Notes under the pieces: generated by a model | Told to the model about the DNA's origin: nothing | The model's database searches: none | The model's input: the letters and a program-made list of their open reading frames with translations, nothing else | Part shown: piece by piece, positions 44,418 to 55,115 of the stretch | Layout: each line of letters opens with the position of its first letter | How positions within the stretch are numbered: the first letter of the stretch is position 1 | Position numbers and translations under genes: made by a program | NCBI GenBank assembly: GCA_029204225.1 | Contig: CM055111.1 | Location: 29,100,340-29,164,339, forward strand | Length of the DNA stretch: 64,000 nt | Source: Diphasiastrum complanatum | Taxonomy: Eukaryota > Streptophyta > Lycopodiopsida > Lycopodiales > Lycopodiaceae | Direction: 5' to 3'

Positions 44418-45622
44418 GACAAAGGGCCCATTTTGAGCTCTAATATTCCCTAATGGCTTTTAGTCAGATCTCAACCAGAGGCTTTCAGTCAGATCTCAAC
44501 CGGAGGCTTTTAGTTAGCGAAGGTTTTCACTCAGATCTCGACCGGAGGTTTTCACTCAGATCTCGACTAGAGGTTTTTACTCAGATCTTGATTGGAGGCT
44601 TTTACTCAGATCTCGATCGGAGGTCTTCATCAAGATCTCCACCGGAGCCACTCATCAAGATCTCGACCAAAAATTTTTTACTTCAAGAGCCACTCGTCAA
44701 GATCTTGACCGAAGATTTTTTACTTCAAGAGCCATCATGTCAAATCTCAACCAAAGCAAGACTACGATGACCATAAATACCTAGACAACGATGCCATTCG
44801 TACCTCAACGAAGTGCGAATACTGGAGTTTCTTGCGACCATCTCTGGCTCTTGTTCTCTCCGTGCTCGATTCTGGTGCTGTTCTGCTCCATCCATCCGAC
44901 CTTGGCTACACACTGCATCCATCGTGTTTTTAGCCATTCTTGTTTTGTCACCACACAGAGCACCATCACCAACCAATCAAAATCTAACATCGTTGGCAGA
45001 CGAAACATTTTCTTGAAAGTTTTTGCACACCTGAGGGGTAGTGTCACGCGAGCATACATTACGCTCCCGTTACACTATTGAGAACATCAACATCAACATT
45101 TTCACTTGTGTTTTTCTACTTCTTTCACCACCTACACCATTCTGTTCCCACCGTTCTTCATCATTTTCAACACTTTAACCTTCCATACTCAATCCACATC
45201 TATACATCCTACAACTTTCATCCATTCTACTTAATCCTTTTCACTCCAACATTCCAACCTCACTCCATCGATTACCTTTCTTATAAATACACCATTTTTC
45301 CCACACCTTCACTTTGCAAACATTTTCATTTCCATTTTGACCGAAGCTTTCCACTCACATTTCGACCGACGCCTCCCATCCAATCTCGATTGATGCCATC
45401 AGCTCACATCTCGACCGACGCCTTTCCTATCACATCTCAACAGATGCCTCCCATCCAATCTCAATCAACGCCCTTCCTGTCACATCTCGACTGAGACAAA
45501 GCCACTATTATCACTGTCTCAAATCTCAACCGACGCACTATTTCCATAACCACTTTTTTTCCAGACCACTATTTTTTAAAACCACTGTTTTTTCGGACCA
45601 CTGTTTTTTCCAGTTTTCCAAC
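44418..45622 (+). mobile_element. Probable LTR/promoter region with internal minisatellite
   Basis: A TATAAATA box lies at 45282-45289, and the sequence leads into the gag-like frame at 45623. The region contains two related repeat fields (44457-44760 and ~45330-45540). I could not define both LTR ends or a primer-binding site, so the identity as an LTR is an inference from promoter, gag-like frame and absence of other genes. Confidence 0.4.
44457..44760 (+). repeat. Minisatellite, about 25-30 base units
   Basis: About ten units of the form GGYTTTYASTCAGATCTCGACCGGAG, with an expanded version near the end (units of about 42 bases containing TTTTTTACTTCAAGAG). The same ATCTCGACCGACGCC theme recurs in looser form at 45330-45540. 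Confidence 0.9.
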
Positions 45623-46570
45623 ATGTCCTCCAATCACAGTTCCAGTTTCGATGACCCTGATGAAAATAAAATCGACATCTAGATGTGCAAACTGGATATT
45701 GTAGAGATGCAGATCTGGTACCAGCAGGCACAACCTTTTTTCAAGACAATGGAATTTCAATTAGTTCATGTTTTAGCTGAGTATCAGAGTCCTTATTTGC
45801 TACACATGGCGTATGCCAATTATACTGTCCCTGCAAGGTCTTGCCAATTCATAGTTCCGCCCAACAGGAACTATGTCTACGATATATATTTTGTAGCAGC
45901 AGACTTGCATACATTTGGGTTCCCTTGTGGCCCAAATGTTGTTTCCAGGACGCTCCACAAAATTGAGCAAACAACCTATTTCAAGTATATTGATCCATCG
46001 GTGGAAAAATGAAGAAAAAAGACGGGTACCGCCTTGAGGCAATCAATGATCAACAACTAGTGGCTGCATGTGCATACTTAACCAAGTACACACAACATCC
46101 GAGAACAAAGGTGTTGTGGGTTCCGATGTCTTTATTTCACATGATGGAAGATTCACGACTGCATGCCCAAAACCTTTATGACTGGGCACAGTTTGTTTCG
46201 AACTGCTCCATGATTGTATCAAGAATAAGCAGCAGGTTACCATCCTGGGGTACCTCATGACGGATCTCACACTCCAGCAGGTGAACAATGGGCCCCAACT
46301 TCAAGGGCTACTACACGATGCATATCGAACTTGGGATATTCCTATCGAGTCAAAGAAATCCAAGCGTTCATGCTCACGGGCCACATCACCATCGGGGCTT
46401 CCACCCAAAAGGCCAAATACCAGTATCATCACATTGGTATAGAAGCAAACCAGCCCTCAACCAGATCCAGTAGCAGCAGGATCATCGACAGCTCAATAGG
46501 CCAACACCTCTAAGGCCTAGTTGCCTGACACACGGCAACAACAAATCTGAAGGAAGCTCTAGGCATAGAG
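45623..46570 (+). pseudogene. Unrecognised gag-like frame
   Basis: The frame starts MSSNHSSSFDDPDENKIDI at 45623, has a TAG at 45680-45682, and continues to 46012. It then shifts at 46009-46012 (overlapping ATGA) into 46009-46260 and again near 46257 to 46442. Blocks are helical and aromatic (EMQIWYQQAQPFF, TKVLWVPMSLFHMM) and lead into a basic Ser/Pro-rich tail (SKKSKRSCSRATSPSGLPPK), as in gag or coat proteins. No zinc knuckle is visible. Downstream it is interrupted by a Copia LTR at 46683. Family not recognised. Confidence 0.4.
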
Positions 46571-46682
46571 GAAATCACTCGACGACACTGAATCGGAGGA
46601 CTCCAACCTTGATGACTCCTCCTCACACACAGCCTCTCAACAACAATCATTCCCCTCACACATCCTCGACATGGGTGATGGA

Positions 46683-47750
46683 TGTTGAAAAATGAAAAGT
46701 CATCTATCTTGACTTTAGGCTTTAGAAAAAGTTTTTTCTATGTGTATGTAATGTTTCATATTGTAAAAGCCAAATTTGGCCTAGAAGAAACTCAAGCTAC
46801 ATGGTCTTTTGAGTCTAGTTGGTCATATCCAACATGCATATAGAATGTAGACATAAAAATGCCAATTATGGGCTTGTAAAAACTCGTGGCACATCACATG
46901 CAATGGTTGTAAGTGTTCCATAGTGACATGCAAGGCATGCACAAAGTGAATTGGACACATGCATGGTGATTTGTACAATTCTAATTTAGAATTTGACACT
47001 TGGTAAAAGTAGGTAGAAATGCATGCATGTAAAGTAACAAATGTCACTAGTTTTCTAGTTTTCACTTTTAGATGTCGAAGAAAGTAGAAAGGAGATGGTT
47101 CTACCTCGAGCTACTCCAATCTCCATAAATATGTGTAAGCTCTCTCATAATTTTTGATGAAGAACCAAGCTTTGAAGCTATTCCATGTCAATTTGGATCT
47201 ATACTATTGATTGTTTGAATTTTGCTCTCTCTTTCTCTCTCTAACTCGAGTAGAGAATTATGCTAATGCATTATATTCTTGTACTTCTTTTTTTTTTTAT
47301 AAAATTTTGAATGCAATCATTCTTTGATTATTAGCATGCTAGATTGTGCTTTGGTCATAAATTCTAGAACTAGATCTTGATATTCAATCTAGATTCAAGT
47401 TACGTGTCAAATCAATCTGATGTGCTATCAAGGGTTATAAGCTCTTAAAGAGGGTAGGGAGAGGTCCAAAATCCGAGTGACCACTTTTTTGATTAAATTC
47501 AATTTAGCTTGATTCACAACCCATTGTTTTGAGTAATCAACATAACAAACTTGAGATCAAGACATAGTTTGGAGCTATTGAACACTTTGAGCCTTCTTTG
47601 AATCAATAGTGTTTTCTTTTGAAGCATCTAACACGTGCCAAAAGTAGAATAAAAACTTGTCTGTACTTCTCAATTTAGCTTTTTGAGAAATTGATCTTGT
47701 TTATCTTGTGTTGTAGAATATTTGAGACCTATCTCAAATACAGTTGCAAG
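46683..47750 (+). mobile_element. 5' LTR region of an internally deleted Copia
   Basis: It begins TGTTGAAAAATG, matching the LTR start (TGTTGAAAATTG) of the complete Copia, and precedes a Copia gag start at 47873 in the same orientation. The right LTR edge is not certain. A degenerate primer-binding site may lie around 47760. Confidence 0.55.
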
Positions 47751-47872
47751 TTTTCAGATAGGATTGGTAGCACACCCTTGAAAATTCCTATAGTGAAAGA
47801 GAGTAGCAACATCTAGTTTGTGTGGAATAAGCTCAAGCATATAATTGTCCAATAACAAGAAGTCTTCACAAT

Positions 47873-48465
47873 ATGGCACCTGTAGGAGGATATCTCTTAG
47901 AACCAAGTGAAAGACTAAGTACCTCCAATTACTCAATATGGAAGGTTAGGATGGAGTCTGTTCTTATACTCCAGGATGTTATGGACATAGTACTTGGTAT
48001 TGAGGAGGAGCCTCAAGCACAACCTGAAATACCAAAGTATAGGAAGAGAGCTAGGATGGCTCTACACTTCATTAGAATGAATGTCTCTACTGAGATTCTA
48101 AGAGAAATAGGGTCTTGCACCACTGCTAAGGAAGGCAAGACTTTGTGCAAAGGGCTTTGCTCAAGTTTCTGGACTTGATTATGAGGAGACTTTTGCTCCT
48201 GTTGCAAAGATGGTATCAATAAGAGTCATCATTTCTATTGCTTGTTTTTTCAAATGGCAAGTTTTTCAACTAGATGTCTCAAATGCTTTCTTAAATGGAT
48301 ATCTAGAAAAAGAGATTTATATGGAACAACCTCCTGGGTTTATCCAAGACAAGACCCAAGTTTGCTTGCTCTTCAAAAGTCTCTATGGACTAAAGCAAGC
48401 ACTAAGATCATGGTATTCTCGACTTAACACTTTCCTTATCTCACTAGGATTCAATCTTAGGCAGA
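47873..48465 (+). pseudogene. Copia gag fused to RT by an internal deletion
   Basis: Codons 1-88 (MAPVGGYLLEPSERLS ... SCTTAKEG) match the gag start of the Copia at 54240 (SSMGGYLMESSERLT). At about 48135 the sequence jumps into the RT (AKGFAQVSGLDYEETFAPVAK, NAFLNGYLEKEIYMEQPPGF, YGLKQALRSWYSRL), in a shifted frame. Gag C-terminus, protease, integrase and RT start are gone. Homology ends again near 48460. A dead, non-autonomous derivative. Confidence 0.85.
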
Positions 48466-48621
48466 AGGACCCAACTAGGCAAATGGAAGAACAAAGGAAG
48501 GTCGAAACAGCAGAGTGGAGACAAAAAGACATGCATGAGAGATGCTCACCCCTGTGATTGCCCCATGATGGCTCGCTTGATATAGTGCCATTGAATTCAT
48601 ATGACATAGTCTCCTCCTGTG

Positions 48622-49095
48622 TTATAGAGTATCTGGCAAATCATCATGAGTCTGATGTACTTGATCTGCAGGTAGGCATACCTTCAAGTGATACATGTTG
48701 TCTTTTCTTCTTCCTTGAGTGATGAGCGTACTGGTACTTGCATCAACAACGTTGCATGCTTCGTCTGAGAATGTCACACGCATCCCTGCATCAGCTATTC
48801 TTGCCATTGATAGCAAGTCCTGCTGCAGCGTAGACATGAACAGAACATCTTCAAGTCGTTTGTCTCTACCGTTTGTGTTGAGCCATAGTGAACCAATACC
48901 ATTTACCTGATGCTTTGATCCATCTTCAAGAACGATACAGATCTCCACTTCGAAAATCAGACATTATCCATCTTGATGTAATGAAGTGCGAGGTAGCTCC
49001 TGAATAAAGAATTACCTCCTATGTCAAGCATTGATACTGCACACATGTCTGCACAGATGTAGGTGGTCGAATTCCCGTGATTCGATCTTTCTTTG
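48622..49095 (-). pseudogene. Copia protease fragment
   Basis: On the minus strand the blocks YSGATSHF (for DSGATSHF) near 49000 and the frame 48622-48948 (LEDGSKHQVNGIGSLWL, LFMSTLQQDLLSMARI) match the aspartic protease and pre-integrase spacer of Copia. The catalytic Asp is replaced by Tyr, a frameshift separates the two parts and the fragment starts and ends abruptly. Confidence 0.65.
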
Positions 49096-50455
49096 CCCAT
49101 ATTTGAGCTCTCTAGCTCCTCGACATACTCCGCCACTGCAACTGGATATGAATTTTTGATCACAAGCTTTATGGTCTCCTGTCTGAAGTGCATTATCTCC
49201 ATTGGGGAGACCTTCGGGCATTTAAACTGAAAAAAAAAACATAAACACAGTTAAATATAATTGATCGAAGATCAGTTAATATTAATTTGAATTAGAAAAA
49301 AACAAAAACACAATTGAAAGTTATTAATCGAAGATTACCTCTTCCAGATTTGGAAGTCCATCTTGTAGTGCAAGCCAATTAGAAAAGTATATGGCATTGC
49401 ATACGGTATACCGACCACAGTTGACAGACTCAACCTGCTAGGAGGACTGCAGAATCCAAATTTTAACATTATGAGATATCAGATCAACACGTAGGATGCT
49501 ATAACTAGATCTACAACGGAAACAAGGGCACGTCGAACCGATATCAAAAAAATATTTTTGGAATATTAGATCAGCGCACACATTATGAAAAGAAACCAAA
49601 CAATAACTACAAGACCACGTCGAATTGATATTGATAAATTTTTACCTCTGCATCAACAATTTTTAGCTTCGTATATGCTTTTGCATTTGGTACTAGAAAG
49701 AGTTCCAGTATTTTCTATATATGGCTCCTGGCAATTTTGTGTGTGTGTGTGTGTGTAATAGAGTTCATCTTTAAACAAACTGGATTACACACACCCTCAT
49801 CATTGACGTATAAGGACAACACATATAAACTCCAATGATCACTGCATTCAGAAAACAATAAGTTAATGAGAATCAATGTGAAATCAAAATTCATATGAAA
49901 AATTCAACATAATAAAATCTGAAAGAAAGACACGTACTTTGTTATATATGGCAGCACGAGAATTGGAGTTCCCAGTCTGACGTATTGGAGCATATCATCA
50001 TGCAAACTTTTGAAATCAGGGAAATTAAATACAGCCATGAATTGAAGGGAAAACAATGATACATCTATAAACAATGGGGTCTGGAAAAACTCCATCCAAT
50101 ACTGAATGGCCCCACCTCCTACATTGTCACCTAGCATTTTATCCCTACTTTCTAATTCACCTGTCTCTAAACTAGAAAGGGGGAGACCAGCATTGGTCTT
50201 CGGCATTCTAAAACTGTATTGAGGACCTAAACCTTTAAGATACGTGTTTAACAATTGGTCATACTGTACATATTGAGGAGTATTTACAAAGGCAAGTGCA
50301 GGGGGTGACGGAAGTAATACAGATAAACCAGAAAAAGAATTGTCTTTCAAAATTGATTCTATCTTTACATTAACAAAATCATCTAAATCATTTTCTAGAA
50401 CAGGTGTATTTTTGTATTCGCTTCCTATTTCGTAACTCTTTACCCCGGTAACCCA
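49095..50455 (-). CDS. Ulp1/C48-type cysteine protease gene, spliced, partial
   Basis: Inferred exons on the minus strand: A 50455-49938, B 49841-49781, C 49714-49646, D 49434-49339, E 49226 to about 49095. Splices are GTACGTG...AATGCAG (A/B), GTTTGT...TATATAG (B/C), GTAAAAA...TAGCAG (C/D) and GTAATC...TTTCAG (D/E), and frame is kept throughout. The A/B junction creates TNDHWSLYVL, the His motif of Ulp1 proteases. Exon D carries VNCGRYTVCNAIYFSNWL, the Cys motif. Exon E (MEIMHFRQETIKLVIKN) resembles the C-terminal helix. The catalytic Asp is not obvious. Ulp1 enzymes cleave SUMO; plant MULE and CACTA transposons often carry such domains. The left end is cut by a Copia fragment and the right end by a Gypsy. 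Confidence 0.65.
49739..49756 (+). repeat. (GT)n microsatellite
   Basis: Eighteen bases of GT repeat inside the inferred intron between exons B and C of the Ulp1-type gene. Confidence 0.95.
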
Positions 50456-53400
50456 CTACTACCTTTGGTTCTACTTCCAAATTCCCCTCTTCATTGATTG
50501 GTGGTAGTTCAACCACTGTTTGGACATTTTTTTTCGATATGTTTCTTCAACAGGCTGACATGGAACACGTTATGCATTTTTGTTATGGTTGGTAAGTCCA
50601 GATCATATGCTAGTTCACCCACCCTTTTGAGGATTTGATATGGCCCATAGAATCATGGAGATAGCTTCTCGCTCTTGGTTTTCTTTAATATTGATTGGCG
50701 ATAGGGCTATAATTGTAAGTACACATAATCCCCTTCGTGGAATTCCCTAAATGATCAAAGTTTGTCCGCGCAATATTTCATCTTTTGTTGAGCTTCTTGC
50801 ATATGATCCTGATTCGCCTTAAGGATGTTTTGCATGTTCTGCAGTTCATCTGCTACTGCCGCCACGGTTACGTCCGCTAACTCCATGTCAATTGGTGATG
50901 TAGGTTCATATCCATACAATGCATAAAACGGTGTCATTCCAATTGATATGTGGGGTGTTGAGTTGTAACTAAATTCTGCCAAATGCAAACAATCAATCCA
51001 TTTTGTTTGTTGGTTGCAAACAAAATGCCTTAAGTAACATTCCAACCATTGATTTACCCTTTCGGTCTGTCCATCAGTCTCTGGGTGAAATGCAGTGCTC
51101 AAACATAGTCTGGTCTTTAAATTTTCCATCATCTCCTTCCAAAACTGTTTAGCAAATCTTGGATCTCTATCACACACTATTTCCTTTGGTAGTCCATGCA
51201 ATTTAAAAATATTTTTAAGAAATAGTTGTGCCACCTGTGCTGCACCATAAGTTGTCCTGTAGGGAATGAAATGGGCATATTTCGTCAACCGGTCCACCAC
51301 CACATGAATTCCATTGAATCCTCCCAATGTTGTTGGAAGGGATGGGATGAAATCCATACTGATACTTTCCCATCGTTGAGAAGGAACCGATAGTGGTTGT
51401 AACAACCTAGGTTTCTTCACATGTTCTGATTTATGGATCTGACAGGAGGTGCATTCCCTAACCAACTAGTAGATATCTTGCTTCATTCCTTGCCATTTGA
51501 AAAGACTTTTAATTTTTTGATAGGTCTTTAGTATTCTCGAATGAGCATCACTAGGAGACGAATGTAGTTCATAAAAAATTTGAGGTACCAACTTTGAATT
51601 TGGCACTAGGACTATTCTTTTATTGTCATATAACAAAATTCCGTCTTTAAGTTGGTGAGAGATTGTTCTCCAACTTTGGGATCCTATAAGCTTTCCAAAA
51701 TTTGCATCACAGCTACATCTTTAGTATACTCATCCAAGATGACGGACTTCTAGTCATTTTCCAAAGAAATGAGGGGATTCAATATGCATTTTTCTATCAT
51801 GCAACATAACTCTTGTAAGGCTTGATCTTGTTTTGTGGACATACAATTCTCCTCTGCATCTTGGAGAACAGTTATATACTCCTCTAAGGATTCGCCTGTA
51901 TTACTCATTTGCATTCTCGACAACCTTGATAAAGCATCAGCAGCTTGGTTTTCCCTGCCCTTGAGATATTCGATAACAAAGTCATATGTTTGAACTTGTG
52001 CCAACCATCTCTTTTGTTTGTCCGTAAGCTGCTTCTGACTTAAGAAATACTTAAGGCTATGGTGATCACTTTTAATGATGAATTTTGACCCATAAAGGTA
52101 GTGTCGCCATTTTCTCAAGGCATGAACTATAGCTAACATCTCCTTGTCATGCGTAGGATATGACATCTCCTTGTCAGTCAATTTTCGACTCTCATAGGCA
52201 ATCACACCATCCTTCTGACTTAATATGGCTCCTGATCCACTTCCACTTGCATCAACAATCACCTTGAAAGGTAAACTGAAGTCTGATTGTACCAAAACTG
52301 GAGCATTCACCTCCTTTAATTGATCGAAGCTTCTCTGAGCATCTTCACTCCATTCAAAATTTTCTTTCCGCAACAAGTGTGTGAGCGTTGTTGTTATCCT
52401 TGAAAAATTAAATATAAATCGTCAATAATAAGATGCAAATCCCAAAAATCCTCTTAAATGTCGCAAAGTTTTAGGGCTCTTCCAATTTTTAACCACTTCG
52501 ACCTTACATTGATCCACCTTAATGCCATCTTTACTCACCATATGCCCCAAATACTCAATCTCTTGTTGGGCAAACTCACACTTTGACATTTTTGCGAACA
52601 ACTTATATTCCCGCAACAATTCCAAAACCACTTCCATGTGCTGAGCATGTTCTTTTAAGTTTTGGCTATAAATCAGTATGTCATCAAAGAATACCAAGAT
52701 GAATTTGTACAAGTATGGCCCAAAGATTTGATTCATCAATGCTTGGAAGGTAGTCGGTGCATTTGTTAAACCAAAAGGGATAACTTTGAATTGATAATGC
52801 CCCATGTCTGTTTGAAAAGCAGTCTTGTGTTGATCCTCCTCGCTTACCTTAATTTGATGATACCCAGAACAGAGATCAATCTTTGAAAACACTTGCGCTC
52901 CTTTAAGGGCATCAATAAGTCATCGACCCAAGGAATTGGGAATCTATTTTTGATGGTAATCTTATTGAGTGCTCGATAATCTATGCACATTCGCAATGTA
53001 CCATCTTTTGTTTTTAACAGCAAAAACAGGTGAGGCGAAAGGCGATTTTCTCATACTAATGAACTCTTGATCAAGTAATTCTTGAAACTATTTTTGAACT
53101 TCTCCCCTTTCTAGTTGTGATAACCTATAAGGAGGAATATTAATTGGCTTTGAACCGGCTTCAAGTTCTATGACATGGTCCAGAATCTAGTTGGAGGATC
53201 CCCTTTTGGTAATGTGTTTGGAAACACATCGTTATACTTATCTAGAACTTGTTGTATCTTTGTATTCATAGGCTTTGCATCAACTTCTTTAATTTTACCC
53301 TCATCCATTTCCAGTTTCAATAGGAACATATCTACATGCTTTCGAGATTGCGTCGAGCTTGTGCATTAGTAATCAGGCATAAATAGGAACTTGATTCTTC

Positions 53401-54239
53401 TTTCCTGCAGTTACGAATTTCAAAAGTTTTCCCTGACTGTATGAAATGCATTTTTCCTTGCTCAAAATTAAAGGTAACATCGCCCCACGTCTGTAACCAC
53501 TCGACACCAAGTATCATATCGATAGGACCCATGTCGACCACATGGAAGTTTCATTTAAACTCGTAGTTACCCATTTGAATCTTGGATATGGTTGTGATTC
53601 TATCACAATTGATGAAATTTCCATCAGCAATCTGTACTCTTAATAGCTTCATAATCTTCATAGTAACTATATTACATAAGTCTTAGTAGAATGAGAACCA
53701 TTAAATGCGTTTAAGGACATGAACATGAGTGATGCATCCATGTCCTTCCTATCAACGCATTTCTGTCATCTCCCGTTATCAATCTGCAACTCCTCATCAT
53801 CAACCGAGTCACATTGGCATTCTTGCAGCATTTGAATGTCATCTTCACTCAATAAATCTTCAACTTCCTCTTCGCCTAATTGATTTTCCTCATTGGGATT
53901 TTCGCTCATAGCCGTTAATCGAATCTCTTGTTTACAAAATTTACATACCTTCCAATGATCCTTGTCATATTTCTCCTAGCATCTGAAGCAAAGCCCCAAT
54001 GCTCTAAGTTTCCTCTCTTGGTCGTCTGATAGTCTATGAACAGGTCTTGGCTTTTGACTGCCTATCATTGTAGATATCGTTCCCTTCCCAGCAACTTTGG
54101 TTCCCGATTTATCGCATTTTGACTGTTGGATCATGCACAATAGTACCCTTGTTGGTACCCACTGTTGTGAATCTTGAACAGCCACACCAGCAAGATGAAG
54201 TCCAAAAGCTTGAAGTGGAAAATCGTTTGGTGTTGGAAC
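50456..54239 (-). pseudogene. Ty3/Gypsy gag-pol, decayed, cut by a Copia
   Basis: In minus-strand order: a gag end with a damaged zinc knuckle (CFRC, stop, then DHWKVC, ~53940-54010); protease region (DMILGVEWLQTWG, ~53500); RT (52422-52950: FSKIDLCSGYHQIKV, PFGLTNAPTTFQALM, FFDDILIYS); RNase H (51750-52376: DASGSGSGAIL, KSDHHSLKYF, ENQAADALSR); integrase (50755-51465: DRLTKYAHFIP, CDRDPRFAKQFW, HPETDGQTERVNQWLE); and a C-terminal barrel to about 50480. Stops and frameshifts occur between the segments, so it is inactive. The gag N-terminus continues on the far side of the Copia insertion (from 60555), again with a stop. Confidence 0.88.
54235..54239. repeat. Target-site duplication GGAAC (left copy)
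   Basis: GGAAC directly left of the complete Copia. The identical 5 bases are at 60550-60554. Confidence 0.92.
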
Positions 54240-55102
54240 TGATAAATTTTACAGTTTTTAGGACAAAAATGATTGTACTTTACAATCATAGAGAGTTATT
54301 GGTTGCTTAATCAATGAATCTATCAAGTCCTACACATTAGATCTTGATCTAGATTCACTACACTTGGATTTAAGTAAGAGCAATGGATCAACACATCATT
54401 TTTTTAGTGAGAGCGGCTTCACACGTGTGGAGCACTGTCCACTGTACGGCCTGCACCTGAAACAACAAGTACAATGATACTAGATAGCAATCATGCATAA
54501 AAATCACAAGACAAATGACTAGAAATCTCACAAAAGTGTAGAGTGCAAAAGTCTCATCAATTTTCTTAGCAAAATGATGATCCTTTTATGGATCAAGTAC
54601 ATCCATGAGTCTGGTACAGTCCAGCAGGCCTTCACACGTGTGAAGAGTGCCACATCACTCAGATCTATCCATTTTATCCATCCTTGATCCTTATCCAATA
54701 GTTGACCTTCTAGAATATGACTAAAATCCAAAAAGCTAGTCTCCTAGAATATAGGAATATTCCCTACAAAATAGGATCTAAGGACAATGGTCAACTCTTA
54801 TCTTCTAGTACTCTATACACACGTGTGAACATCCACTTGCCATGTGGGAGCATTTACTCATGCACATGCAAGGAAAAGCTAATTTGTAGGTGACTAGTCA
54901 ACTTGACTAAAAACTAGTCATTTCATGTTCACACTAACTAGAATGATACAAAATCAATTTGGATATATACAAAGATGAAAAGTACATCCTTTCACACGTG
55001 GGAACAGGCTCCACACGTGTGAAATCATATCATCAACATATTCTAATGTTTGATCAATATTTACATGAACCAATGTCAAGTGAGAAGTGACAATTTTCAA
55101 CA
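54240..55102 (-). mobile_element. 3' LTR of the complete Copia, 863 bp
   Basis: Plus-strand ends TGATAAATTT and TTTTCAACA. It contains at least four near-perfect CACACGTGTG palindromes (about 54420, 54632, 54818 and 55012) and one partial copy (54990). These are G-box/E-box-like sites that could bind bHLH or bZIP factors; the role is inferred only. Confidence 0.95.
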
Positions 55103-55115
55103 CTCCTCCTCACTT

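Noticed and set aside
44457-44760. CRISPR-like array from regular repeats
   Set aside because: Units are contiguous without unique spacers and the DNA is nuclear plant sequence; it is a minisatellite.
49024-49221. Frame reading CPEGLPNGDN as a Copia gag zinc knuckle
   Set aside because: There is no complete CX2CX4HX4C pattern, and the alternative frame joins in phase to the Ulp1 Cys exon through a good acceptor, so it is the Ulp1 last exon up to about 49095.
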